The position numbers and the translations under genes are program-made. From an uncultured Alphaproteobacteria bacterium (GTDB lineage Bacteria; Pseudomonadota; Alphaproteobacteria; HIMB59; GCA-002718135), in assembly GCA_902628645.1 (NCBI GenBank), contig CACONS010000010.1:1-37611 (forward strand): a stretch of 37,611 nt of DNA. Direction: 5' to 3'. Below the pieces are notes generated by a model. The model had not been told where the DNA came from and made no database searches. It worked only from the letters and a program-made list of their open reading frames with translations. This document shows, in pieces, positions 19,370 to 27,260 of the stretch; within the stretch, counting starts at the first letter, position 1, and every line of letters begins with the position of its first letter.

Positions 19370-20693
19370 GGTTTTAATTATTGATGATGAAAAGGATATT
19401 TGTTTCCTTATTTCTGAAATTTTAAAAGATGAGAATTATAATACTTCAATTGCTATAAATTCAGATGAAGCAATTCATAAATTTAATGAAATTAATCCTG
19501 ATTTAGTTATTTTAGACGTATGGCTGTCTAATAGTAAATTAGATGGTATTGAGATTTTAAAAGAATTTAAATCAATTAATAGTAATATTCCAATTATTAT
19601 TATAAGCGGTCATGGAACTGTTGACCTTGCAGTAAAATCTATAAAGAATGGAGCTTATGACTTTTTAGAAAAGCCATTTAATAGCGACAAATTAATTATC
19701 CTTAGCAGAAGAGCAATTGAAAGCTCATCATTATTAACTGAAAATAAAAATTTAAAGGATAGTTTAATTCCGACTATCCCTTTAGTTGGAAATTCAGAAT
19801 TTATAAAAAAAATTAATAAAAACTTAAAAGAGCAGAGCTTAAGTAATTCTAGATTATTGATAGAGGGTGATTTTGGTACTGGAAAAAAACATTTTACAAA
19901 TTTAATACATCAAAATTCGCAATATAAAGAGAAGCTCCCTATATCAATTGATTTTAAAAAACTAACAAATGAAGCATTGAATAATATGTTTGCAGAAAAT
20001 AAAAACGCAATTAATGAAAATATTTTTTATCGCTCCAACAATAATACATTAATACTGCTAAATATTGAAACACTACCAAATATTTATCAAAAAAAGCTTT
20101 TAAATTTTCTAGAAAACAAAAAATTTTTTGAAGATCTTGATATTATATTAAATCAAAAAATTATTACAATTACAGAAAAAAATTTAGAAATAGAAATTGA
20201 AAAAGGTAATTTTATTAAAAGATTATATGATAGAATTTCAACAGATTATATAAAATTTAAATCCCTTTCTGATAGGAGAGATGATGTTCTTCCTATTCTT
20301 GATTTTTATTTAAATGAAAAAAGTGGTGGAAATTTAAATTTTAAATTTTCATCTAAAGCTTTAACAAAGTTACAAATGTATGATTGGCCTGGAAATATAT
20401 CTCAACTAATTAATTACATAGAGAAAAGCCTAATACTTAATCAAGATCAAAATATAAAAGAGTTAGAGGTTGATGATTTAGCCTTACAAATGGGAGATGA
20501 AACTGCGTCAAATTCTTCAAATAATTCGCTGGATTTGTCTTTAAAAGAAGCAAGATCAGAGTTTGAAAAAAATTATTTAATATCGCAAATTAAGAGATTT
20601 AATGGTAATATAACTCAAGTTTCTGAATTTACAGGAATGGAAAGAACTGCTCTTTATAGAAAATTTAAATCACTAGATATAAAAGTAGAATAA
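19362..20693 (+). CDS. ntrX: Response regulator NtrX with degenerate AAA+ domain
   Basis: 443 residues from the ATG at 19362, overlapping ntrY by 8 nt; a TTG nine bases earlier is less likely. The receiver domain is intact: D8/D9, phospho-acceptor D52, S82 and K104. The central domain keeps a Walker A loop (169-176, GDFGTGKK). At Walker B, however, the family's DE pair is L233-N234, the GAFTGA loop expected before it is absent, the FRxDLYxR arginine is Ile, and WPGNVRQL reads WPGNISQL. The C-terminal Fis-type helix-turn-helix (MERTALYRKFKSL) is intact. It probably regulates DNA without sigma-54 ATPase action. Confidence 0.93.
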   Translation: MHKVLIIDDEKDICFLISEILKDENYNTSIAINSDEAIHKFNEINPDLVILDVWLSNSKLDGIEILKEFKSINSNIPIIIISGHGTVDLAVKSIKNGAYDFLEKPFNSDKLIILSRRAIESSSLLTENKNLKDSLIPTIPLVGNSEFIKKINKNLKEQSLSNSRLLIEGDFGTGKKHFTNLIHQNSQYKEKLPISIDFKKLTNEALNNMFAENKNAINENIFYRSNNNTLILLNIETLPNIYQKKLLNFLENKKFFEDLDIILNQKIITITEKNLEIEIEKGNFIKRLYDRISTDYIKFKSLSDRRDDVLPILDFYLNEKSGGNLNFKFSSKALTKLQMYDWPGNISQLINYIEKSLILNQDQNIKELEVDDLALQMGDETASNSSNNSLDLSLKEARSEFEKNYLISQIKRFNGNITQVSEFTGMERTALYRKFKSLDIKVE

Positions 20694-20700
20694 CCAATCA

Positions 20701-22065
20701 ATGAAAACAATTATTTGTGGCGCTGGAGATGTTGGATATAGCATAGCTGATAAATTATCACGCGAAAATTTTGAAGTAACAGTTATTGATGAGGATGAAA
20801 ATAGATTAAATAAAGTCTCTGAAACTTTAGATGTAAAAACAATTAACGGTATTCCTAGTATGCCATCTGTTTTAGAGAGTGCCGGTGCTAGTGAATGTGA
20901 AATACTGATTGCAGTTACTAAAAGTGATGAAACTAATATGGTAACATGTCAAATTGGACATTCATTATTTAAGATTAAAAAGAAAATTGCTAGAATAAGA
21001 CAGCAAGATTATTTAAAAACTGATTGGAAAAATTTATATAATGATGAAAATTTCCCAATAGATGCAATTATTTCTCCAGAACAAGAAGTTGCTAAAGGCA
21101 TATTCAGAAGATTAATTTCTCCTGGGACAATAGATATGGTTGAGTTGTCAGATAAAAAATTAAAATTAATTGGCCTAAAATGTGAAGATAATTTTTTACA
21201 TTCTGGTCTTTCTGTGAGAGAACTCTCTCAAAAGTTTCCAGAATATCTTGCAAATATAATGTTTATTTTTAGAGGTGATCAAAAATTTACAGTAAATTCT
21301 TCAACTAAAATCGAAAAAAAAGATACTATTTTTCTTGTTGTTGAAACTGATAATTTGACAGACGTTTTATCTGAATTTGGTCATCAAGAATTGCAGGCAA
21401 AAAAGGCGGTTATAATAGGAGGCGGTAACATCGGATTTTCATTAGCACAATTAATTGAAAATTCAGAAACTTATATCAAGACTGAATTGATTGAAGCCAG
21501 TAAAGAACGTGCAGAATACCTTGCATCAAATTTAGAAAATATCACAGTTACATGTGGAGATGGCTTGGATAATCAGATTCTTGAAGAAGTTAATATTTCA
21601 GAAGCTGGTTATTGTATATCAATTACTGAAGATGATGAAGTCAACATTTTATCTTCTTTGTTAGCTAAAAGAGCTGGAGCAGAAACATCAATAACCTTAA
21701 TAAACAATAGTAATTATTCATCCTTGTTATCTAATATTGGTGTTGATATGACATTAGATCCAAAAATAATTACAATTTCTAAAATTTTAGAAAAGGTAAG
21801 AGGTGTAAAAATAAGAAATGATTATTCAATAGGTGAAGGTTTTGGAGAAGTAATAGAGGCAGATATTCAGGCAGAGTCATTTCTTTGTAATAAAAATCTT
21901 AAAGAATTAAAATTACCAAAAGGTATTCGTATTGGATCTATTGTAAGGGATAAAAAAATTATAATACCTAATAGTCAAACTGTGTTTAAAGAAAATGATG
22001 ATGTTGTTTTTTTTGCTGAAACAAACTGCATAAAAAAACTAGAAAAACTTTTATCAAAAGTTTAA
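20701..22065 (+). CDS. trkA: Trk potassium-uptake regulatory protein TrkA
   Basis: 454 residues: two repeats of a Rossmann nucleotide-binding (RCK/TrkA-N) domain, each followed by a TrkA-C domain. The dinucleotide-binding loops are CGAGDVGYSIA at the N-terminus and IGGGNIGFSLA at about residue 240. TrkA is a peripheral cytoplasmic protein that gates the TrkH/TrkG potassium channel in response to NAD(H) or ATP. The channel subunit is not in this window. Position after ntrX (7-nt gap) is conserved in alphaproteobacteria. Confidence 0.95.
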   Translation: MKTIICGAGDVGYSIADKLSRENFEVTVIDEDENRLNKVSETLDVKTINGIPSMPSVLESAGASECEILIAVTKSDETNMVTCQIGHSLFKIKKKIARIRQQDYLKTDWKNLYNDENFPIDAIISPEQEVAKGIFRRLISPGTIDMVELSDKKLKLIGLKCEDNFLHSGLSVRELSQKFPEYLANIMFIFRGDQKFTVNSSTKIEKKDTIFLVVETDNLTDVLSEFGHQELQAKKAVIIGGGNIGFSLAQLIENSETYIKTELIEASKERAEYLASNLENITVTCGDGLDNQILEEVNISEAGYCISITEDDEVNILSSLLAKRAGAETSITLINNSNYSSLLSNIGVDMTLDPKIITISKILEKVRGVKIRNDYSIGEGFGEVIEADIQAESFLCNKNLKELKLPKGIRIGSIVRDKKIIIPNSQTVFKENDDVVFFAETNCIKKLEKLLSKV

Positions 22066-22069
22066 TTGA

Positions 22070-22915
22070 ATGCCAAATTTTGCTTATATAAATAACAAAT
22101 TTGTTAATTTTAAATCAGCAAAAATACATATAGAAGATAGGGGTCTGCAATTTGCAGATAGTGTTTATGAAGTAGTAGCAGTCTTAAATGGTAATTTTAT
22201 AGATTTAGATTTTCATTTTAAAAGACTTAGGTTTTCTCTTAAAGAATTAGAAATTAAATTTACAATCAATAAAAAAAACCTAAATAATATTTTTCTAAAT
22301 CTAATAAAAAAAAATAAAACAAGAAATGGTATAATATATTTACAAATTACAAGAGGTATTCAATTCAGAGAGCATAAATATCAAAAAAATTTAATCCCAA
22401 ATTTGATTGTATACTCAAGAAATAAGAGTTTTAATTTACCTGGAAACAAATTTGTAGGAGTAAATACAATTACATACCAAGATCTTCGATGGAAAAGACG
22501 TGATATTAAAACAGTAAATTTGCTTCCAAATATTATAGCAGCAAACATGGCCAAAAAGAAAAACGCTTATGAGGCAATTTTAATACAAAATGGAAAAGTC
22601 ACTGAAGGCACATCATCAAATATTTGGATTATAAAAAAAAATAATTTAATAACTCATCCAGCTAACTCAGATATTTTAAAAGGAGTAACTAGAACATCCC
22701 TCTTAAAAATTATAAAGAAAACTAAACTTAAATTAATAGAAAAACAATTTACTCATAAGCAATTATTTAATGCAGATGAAGTATTTTTAACAAGCTCTGG
22801 AAGTTTCATTACTCCTATTTTAAAAATTGATAATAAAAAAATTAATAATGGTAAAATTGGCAATATCACGTTGAAACTAGCAGAAATGTATACTGAAGCA
22901 TGTATAAATGGATAA
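22070..22915 (+). CDS. dat: D-amino acid aminotransferase (class IV, PLP-dependent)
   Basis: 281 residues. The PLP lysine is K147 in RRDIKTVNLL, and E179 in KVTEGTSSN follows. R100 and H102 (FREH) and Y33 match the Bacillus D-alanine aminotransferase residues that bind the substrate carboxylate, which favours this enzyme over branched-chain aminotransferase or aminodeoxychorismate lyase. It interconverts D-Ala and D-Glu for peptidoglycan. It starts 4 nt after trkA and overlaps the next gene by 8 nt. Alphaproteobacteria often have dat here, followed by hfq; hfq is not seen. Confidence 0.87.
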   Translation: MPNFAYINNKFVNFKSAKIHIEDRGLQFADSVYEVVAVLNGNFIDLDFHFKRLRFSLKELEIKFTINKKNLNNIFLNLIKKNKTRNGIIYLQITRGIQFREHKYQKNLIPNLIVYSRNKSFNLPGNKFVGVNTITYQDLRWKRRDIKTVNLLPNIIAANMAKKKNAYEAILIQNGKVTEGTSSNIWIIKKNNLITHPANSDILKGVTRTSLLKIIKKTKLKLIEKQFTHKQLFNADEVFLTSSGSFITPILKIDNKKINNGKIGNITLKLAEMYTEACING

Positions 22916-23714
22916 TATAAAGCAAGAGGACATAGAGGACATTTGTTTTAACGTAAGTCAAAATATTATCTTGCCAAAATTTAAAAATTTATCAGACGAT
23001 GAAATTAATTATAAAAATGGATCAGATTTAGTAACAGCAGCTGATATAGAGGCAGAAAAAGAATTAAAAAAAAATTTGTTAAAAATTTTACCTAATTCAA
23101 ATTTTATAGGAGAAGAGGAATATTCTAGAAATGAAAATATATTAAATTTTTATAATGAAGATGCATATTGTTGGACTGTTGACCCAATAGATGGAACAAC
23201 AAATTTTGCTAATGGTAGAGATAAATTTGCAATTATGATAGCCTTAACATTTAAAGAAAAAATTTTACGTTCTTGGATATATAAGCCATTAGATAAAATT
23301 ATGTGTTCAGCAATTGTAAATGAAGGTGCTTATATCAATAATAATAAAATTATTACAAAAGAAGCAAATATAATTGAGGAAACTATAGGATCGATAAGTA
23401 CAAAGTATTGGGAACCAGGATTTAAAGATAAGTTAAAAATATTTAAAAACATATTTAGAGAAGTTAACTCTTATAGATGCATTGGTTTTGAATATATAGA
23501 TATAGGAATTGGGATTAGAAATTTTGCTATTTTATCAAAATTATCCCCATGGGATCATATTCCAGGCATTCTTTTTGTCAGAGAAGCAGGAGGTGCTGAT
23601 ATTGATTTTGATAAAAATAAATATGACTTTACAAAAAAGAATAAGAATTTAATTGTAAGTAATTCAGAAGATTTGAATTTTAAAATTTTGGAAAAAATAG
23701 GAGAATATTCATGA
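22908..23714 (+). CDS. Inositol-monophosphatase-family phosphatase (HisN-like or IMPase)
   Basis: 268 residues, a single Mg-dependent phosphatase domain. Metal-binding residues are visible: GEEEYS (68-73), D92 and D95 in WTVDPIDGTTNFANG, and the SPWDHIPG motif near 217, followed by REAGG. Members hydrolyse inositol phosphate, histidinol phosphate, PAP or similar phosphomonoesters; substrate cannot be read from the sequence. Histidinol-phosphatase (HisN) is a reasonable alternative because alphaproteobacteria use this family for it. It overlaps dat by 8 nt and the following dehydrogenase by 4 nt. Confidence 0.85.
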   Translation: MDNIKQEDIEDICFNVSQNIILPKFKNLSDDEINYKNGSDLVTAADIEAEKELKKNLLKILPNSNFIGEEEYSRNENILNFYNEDAYCWTVDPIDGTTNFANGRDKFAIMIALTFKEKILRSWIYKPLDKIMCSAIVNEGAYINNNKIITKEANIIEETIGSISTKYWEPGFKDKLKIFKNIFREVNSYRCIGFEYIDIGIGIRNFAILSKLSPWDHIPGILFVREAGGADIDFDKNKYDFTKKNKNLIVSNSEDLNFKILEKIGEYS

Positions 23715-24583
23715 GTATTAAAAATGTCTCTTTTATTGGCTTAGGAGTAATGGGTTACCCAATGGCAGGTCATCTTCAAAACAATGGGTATAATGTAACT
23801 GTTTATAACAGAACAACAGTTAAAGCAGAAAAATGGGTAGAAAAGTACAAAGGAAGCATGGCTAAAACTCCTGGTGAAGCTTCTCAAAATTCTGAAATTG
23901 TTTTTATGTGTGTTGGACGTGATGAAGATATTATTGAAGTAATGGAAAGTGAAAATGGAATTCTTTCAAAAGTAGCTGAAGGAACAATTATTGTTGATCA
24001 CACAACAGCTTCTGCAGAGATAGCCAGGAATTATTATAATAAACTTAAAGATAAAAAACTAAGTTTTCTTGACGCTCCTGTATCTGGAGGTCAGGCTGGA
24101 GCAGAAAATGGTGTTCTCTCTATTATGATCGGCGGAGATGAAAAAGATTATAATACTGTTAAGCCAGTTCTCACATCTTATGGTAAAGCCATTGAGCTTA
24201 TAGGTCCATCTGGATCAGGGCAAATAGCAAAAATGATAAATCAAATTTGTATTGCAGGTTTAGTTCAGGGTTTATCCGAGGCAATGGCTTTTGGCAAAAA
24301 ATCGAATGTAAACATGGAAAAAGTTCTCAGTGTTATATCGAAGGGAGCAGCTCAATCATGGCAAATGGAAAATAGATATAGAACTATGCTTGATGGGAAG
24401 TTTGATTATGGTTTTGCCGTTGATTGGATGCGTAAGGACTTATCAATTTGTTTTAATGAAGCTGATAAAAATGGAGCAATGCTTCCGGTTACAAAAATAG
24501 TTGATAAGTATTATGAAGAAGTTCAAAAAAATGGAGGAAATAGATTTGATACATCATCTTTAATGACTCTTGTAGACAAGTAG
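23711..24583 (+). CDS. 3-hydroxyisobutyrate dehydrogenase-family oxidoreductase
   Basis: 290 residues. The N-terminal Rossmann domain starts with GLGVMGYPMAGHL (10-22); the substrate motif DAPVSGGQAGAENG (121-134) and catalytic K174 in GSGQIAKMINQ are intact, and an all-helical C-terminal domain follows. The family oxidises beta-hydroxyacids such as 3-hydroxyisobutyrate, tartronate semialdehyde or gamma-hydroxybutyrate with NAD(P). The exact substrate is unknown. It overlaps the phosphatase gene by 4 nt, and the EamA gene begins right after its stop. Confidence 0.88.
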   Translation: MSIKNVSFIGLGVMGYPMAGHLQNNGYNVTVYNRTTVKAEKWVEKYKGSMAKTPGEASQNSEIVFMCVGRDEDIIEVMESENGILSKVAEGTIIVDHTTASAEIARNYYNKLKDKKLSFLDAPVSGGQAGAENGVLSIMIGGDEKDYNTVKPVLTSYGKAIELIGPSGSGQIAKMINQICIAGLVQGLSEAMAFGKKSNVNMEKVLSVISKGAAQSWQMENRYRTMLDGKFDYGFAVDWMRKDLSICFNEADKNGAMLPVTKIVDKYYEEVQKNGGNRFDTSSLMTLVDK

Positions 24584-25483
24584 ATGTCAAGAAACCTAGC
24601 ACTAGCTATAGTTCTACTTATTGCGTCTTCTTTTTTTTGGTCTGGTAATTTTTTTTCTGGAAAGGTTGCTTTTTTAACTAACCTGACCCCATTTAAGCTT
24701 AGTTTTTTTCGTTGGATTTTAGCATTACTAATACTGTTACCTTTTACCTATAAGCAGATCATTAAAGATTTAGACTATTATAGAAAGAACATATTTTTAA
24801 TGATTATCATTTCTATTTTAGGTGTTACATTTTTTAATTCTTTTACTTACATTTCTCTTCGCTCTTCAATGGTTATTAATTCAACATTAATGGCGTCAAT
24901 TGCACCTGTGATGATGATAGGTTTTTCTTGGCTATTATTTAGAACTAAAACTACAACACCTCAGTTTGCTGGCATAATCTTATCTCTAATAGGAGCTTTT
25001 TCTATTATTTTAAAAGGTAATTTAGATAATTTATATAATTTATATTTTACTTCAGGAGACTTATGGATGATAGCTGCAGTTATTTCCTGGTGTCTTTATT
25101 CAGTCTTACTAAAAAAAATAGATAGTAAAACATCACAATTAGCAAATTTAGAAGTAATGATAATAATTGGTATTATATTTATTACGCCATTTTACATTTT
25201 TGAATCAGTTAATTCGACATTTCTTCCGTCTTCTCGATTGGATTTTGTAATAATTAGTTATGTCGCTGTATTTGCAAGTATAGTAGCATTTTTTTCATGG
25301 AATAAGGGAGTATCAATAATTGGACCAAATAGAGCTAGTTTATTTTTACATTTAATACCTGTCTTTAGTGCTGTTTGGGCTATTACATTTTTAGATGAAA
25401 AATTTGCTTTTTTTCATATTATTGGAGTAATTTTTATACTATCTGGAATTATATTATCTAATGTAAAATCATATAATGAGTAA
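24584..25483 (+). CDS. EamA-type (DMT superfamily) transporter
   Basis: 299 residues, almost entirely hydrophobic, with about ten predicted membrane helices in two EamA repeats. The N-terminal SSFFWSGNFFSGKVA and the end of the second repeat (GPNRASLFLHLIPVFSAVWA) are family-typical. Such proteins export or import amino acids and other small metabolites; substrate cannot be inferred. The start codon directly follows the preceding stop, and its end overlaps msrB by 8 nt. Confidence 0.88.
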   Translation: MSRNLALAIVLLIASSFFWSGNFFSGKVAFLTNLTPFKLSFFRWILALLILLPFTYKQIIKDLDYYRKNIFLMIIISILGVTFFNSFTYISLRSSMVINSTLMASIAPVMMIGFSWLLFRTKTTTPQFAGIILSLIGAFSIILKGNLDNLYNLYFTSGDLWMIAAVISWCLYSVLLKKIDSKTSQLANLEVMIIIGIIFITPFYIFESVNSTFLPSSRLDFVIISYVAVFASIVAFFSWNKGVSIIGPNRASLFLHLIPVFSAVWAITFLDEKFAFFHIIGVIFILSGIILSNVKSYNE

Positions 25484-25871
25484 GATTACTAAAACTGACA
25501 AAGAATGGAAATCTCTTCTCACCGAAGACGAATATTATGTTACAAGACAAAAGGGAACAGAACCTCCTTTTTCTGGAAAAAATTTTGAAATTATTAATGG
25601 TGGTATTTTTAAATGTAAATGCTGTGGTAATGAATTATTTAATAGTTCGACAAAATATGATTCCTATTGCGGTTGGCCAAGTTTTTTTGAACAAATATCA
25701 CCCGAAGCAATAAAAACAGAGACTGATAGATCTCACGGTATGGTTAGAATAGAAATTATGTGTGCAAAATGTGATGCACATTTAGGTCACGTCTTTGATG
25801 ATGGACCTGAGCCTACGGGAAAAAGATATTGCGTAAATTCTTTATCGATTAATTACGAAGAATTTGAATAA
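25476..25871 (+). CDS. msrB: Peptide-methionine (R)-S-oxide reductase
   Basis: 131 residues, a complete MsrB domain. It repairs methionine-R-sulfoxide in proteins. Zinc ligands are the two CxxC pairs C47/C50 and C96/C99. The catalytic cysteine is C119 in RYCVNS; C65 in YCGWPSF could be the resolving cysteine. HxGH at 102-105 and the FDDGPEPTGKR loop are also conserved. It overlaps its neighbours by 8 nt on each side. No msrA is visible in the window. Confidence 0.97.
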   Translation: MSKITKTDKEWKSLLTEDEYYVTRQKGTEPPFSGKNFEIINGGIFKCKCCGNELFNSSTKYDSYCGWPSFFEQISPEAIKTETDRSHGMVRIEIMCAKCDAHLGHVFDDGPEPTGKRYCVNSLSINYEEFE

Positions 25872-27045
25872 TACTTCTTATACACTCCTATTTTCATCAA
25901 TAGGTCATGCATTGATGCACATGTTTGCTGCATTTTATTTTGTAATTGTTCTAACAATCGAAAAAGAATGGAATATTTCTTATGATCAATTAATTAAATT
26001 ATGGTCACTTGCAGCGCTACTAATTGGTTTAGGAGCAATTCCTTTTGGTTGGCTTAGTGACAGATGGTCTCGTTCAGGTACAATGACCATTATGTTTATT
26101 GGTATGGGTCTAGCTTCAATTTTATGTGGATCAAGTAACTCTGTTTCTTTGTTATTTTTTTCATTATCACTTCTTGGACTTTTTTGTTCCATATATCATC
26201 CTGTAGGAATTCCTTGGGTCATACATGCAGCTAATAGGCAGGGAAGAGCACTTGGAGTAAATGGAATATTTGGAGGAGTAGGGATAGGATCTGGAGCATT
26301 TATCGCAGGAACCCTAACAGAGCTTCTAAATTGGCAATTAGCTTTTATTTTACCAGGATTAGTTTCAATAATAATTGGTTTAATTCTATTTTATTTAATC
26401 ATAATAAATAAAATTTCGTACACAAATTTTTTTATCAATAAAGATAAGCAGGATCATTCAAGAAATGAAGTGATTTTAGTTGCAATAATTATGTTACTTT
26501 CAATGTTTGCACTTGGTTTATCTTTTCATAATACGCAAACAGCTTTACCAAAAGTTTTTGAGATACGAATTGGTAATATTAGTTCATTCCAGATTGGTTT
26601 TATGATTGGTGTAATTTATTTTATCTCTGGTGCAACAACTTATGTGGGAGGAATACTTGCTGATAGATTTAATCAAAAAGCAATTTATTTAATTGGAATA
26701 TTTCTTCAATTTCCATGCTACTTAGGTATAGCTTATATGTCAGGATATTCCCTTGTTGTTTTATGTATTCTTGCAGCTGTTTTTAATGCTAGTATTTTAC
26801 CAACTGAAAACCTACTTTTAAGTAAATTTACACCTCAAAAGTATCACGGTGTAGTTTATGGAATTAAATTCATTTTAGCATTTGGTTCAGGTCCAATATC
26901 TGTTTTTTTAATATCTGAAATATATTCAATTACCTTGGAGTTTACTTATTTATTTTTAATTAATGCAATAATGATGGCAATAGTTTCAGTATTTATTATT
27001 TTTTTACCAATGAAAAATAACCGAGTAATAGCTACTCAGGATTAG
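25864..27045 (+). CDS. Major facilitator superfamily transporter
   Basis: 393 residues with about twelve hydrophobic helices. It starts at TTG (25864), overlapping the msrB stop by 8 nt; starting at the first internal ATG would cut helix 1. MFS motif A appears as GWLSDRWSR after helix 2 and again in altered form as GGILADRFNQ in the second half. YHPVGIPWVIHAANRQGRALG resembles the fosmidomycin-resistance-like branch, but the substrate is unknown. It is the last gene of the ntrYX unit and overlaps the convergent small gene by 14 nt. Confidence 0.87.
   Translation: MNNTSYTLLFSSIGHALMHMFAAFYFVIVLTIEKEWNISYDQLIKLWSLAALLIGLGAIPFGWLSDRWSRSGTMTIMFIGMGLASILCGSSNSVSLLFFSLSLLGLFCSIYHPVGIPWVIHAANRQGRALGVNGIFGGVGIGSGAFIAGTLTELLNWQLAFILPGLVSIIIGLILFYLIIINKISYTNFFINKDKQDHSRNEVILVAIIMLLSMFALGLSFHNTQTALPKVFEIRIGNISSFQIGFMIGVIYFISGATTYVGGILADRFNQKAIYLIGIFLQFPCYLGIAYMSGYSLVVLCILAAVFNASILPTENLLLSKFTPQKYHGVVYGIKFILAFGSGPISVFLISEIYSITLEFTYLFLINAIMMAIVSVFIIFLPMKNNRVIATQD
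27021..27040. terminator. Likely bidirectional intrinsic terminator
   Basis: GAGTA (27023-27027) and TACTC (27033-27037) form a perfect stem around a 5-nt loop. CC/GG extends it, with A27038 bulged. T-rich sequence follows on the plus strand (27041-27057). Read on the minus strand, the hairpin is also followed by TTATTTTTC (27020-27012). It lies inside the overlap of two convergent genes. Confidence 0.5.
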
Positions 27046-27259
27046 ATTTTATTTCTTCAAGATAATTAATAACATCATTGATTTTTTCATCTGGTATATC
27101 TTTGTATGTGGTGCCAAAATAATTTTTTACCTCCAATGCCACATGAGCATAAGGATTTCTGCCTTTCGGATGATTAGGATGATCAGGTAATTTCCCTTTT
27201 AAAAAATCACCTGTTTCTTGAATTAATTTCCAAATTTTAGATGCGTTTTCTTTATTCAA
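27032..27259 (-). CDS. Small uncharacterised protein, weakly like phage ORF6C-type regulators
   Basis: 75 residues, starting at TTG (27259), the only possible initiator after the in-frame upstream stop. The start lies one base after the pepC stop, so translation is probably coupled. It is charged and soluble with no membrane segment. The centre has HPNHPKGRNPYAHVALEV and then FGTTYKDIPDEKINDVINYL. From memory, the FGxxxYKDIPxxxxxxxxxYL pattern resembles the DNA-binding ORF6C domain of phage regulators; this is weak evidence. No function is assigned. It is terminal in the topA-pepC unit, and its 3' end contains the hairpin. Confidence 0.6.
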   Translation of the reverse strand: MNKENASKIWKLIQETGDFLKGKLPDHPNHPKGRNPYAHVALEVKNYFGTTYKDIPDEKINDVINYLEEIKSNPE

Positions 27260-27260
27260 C

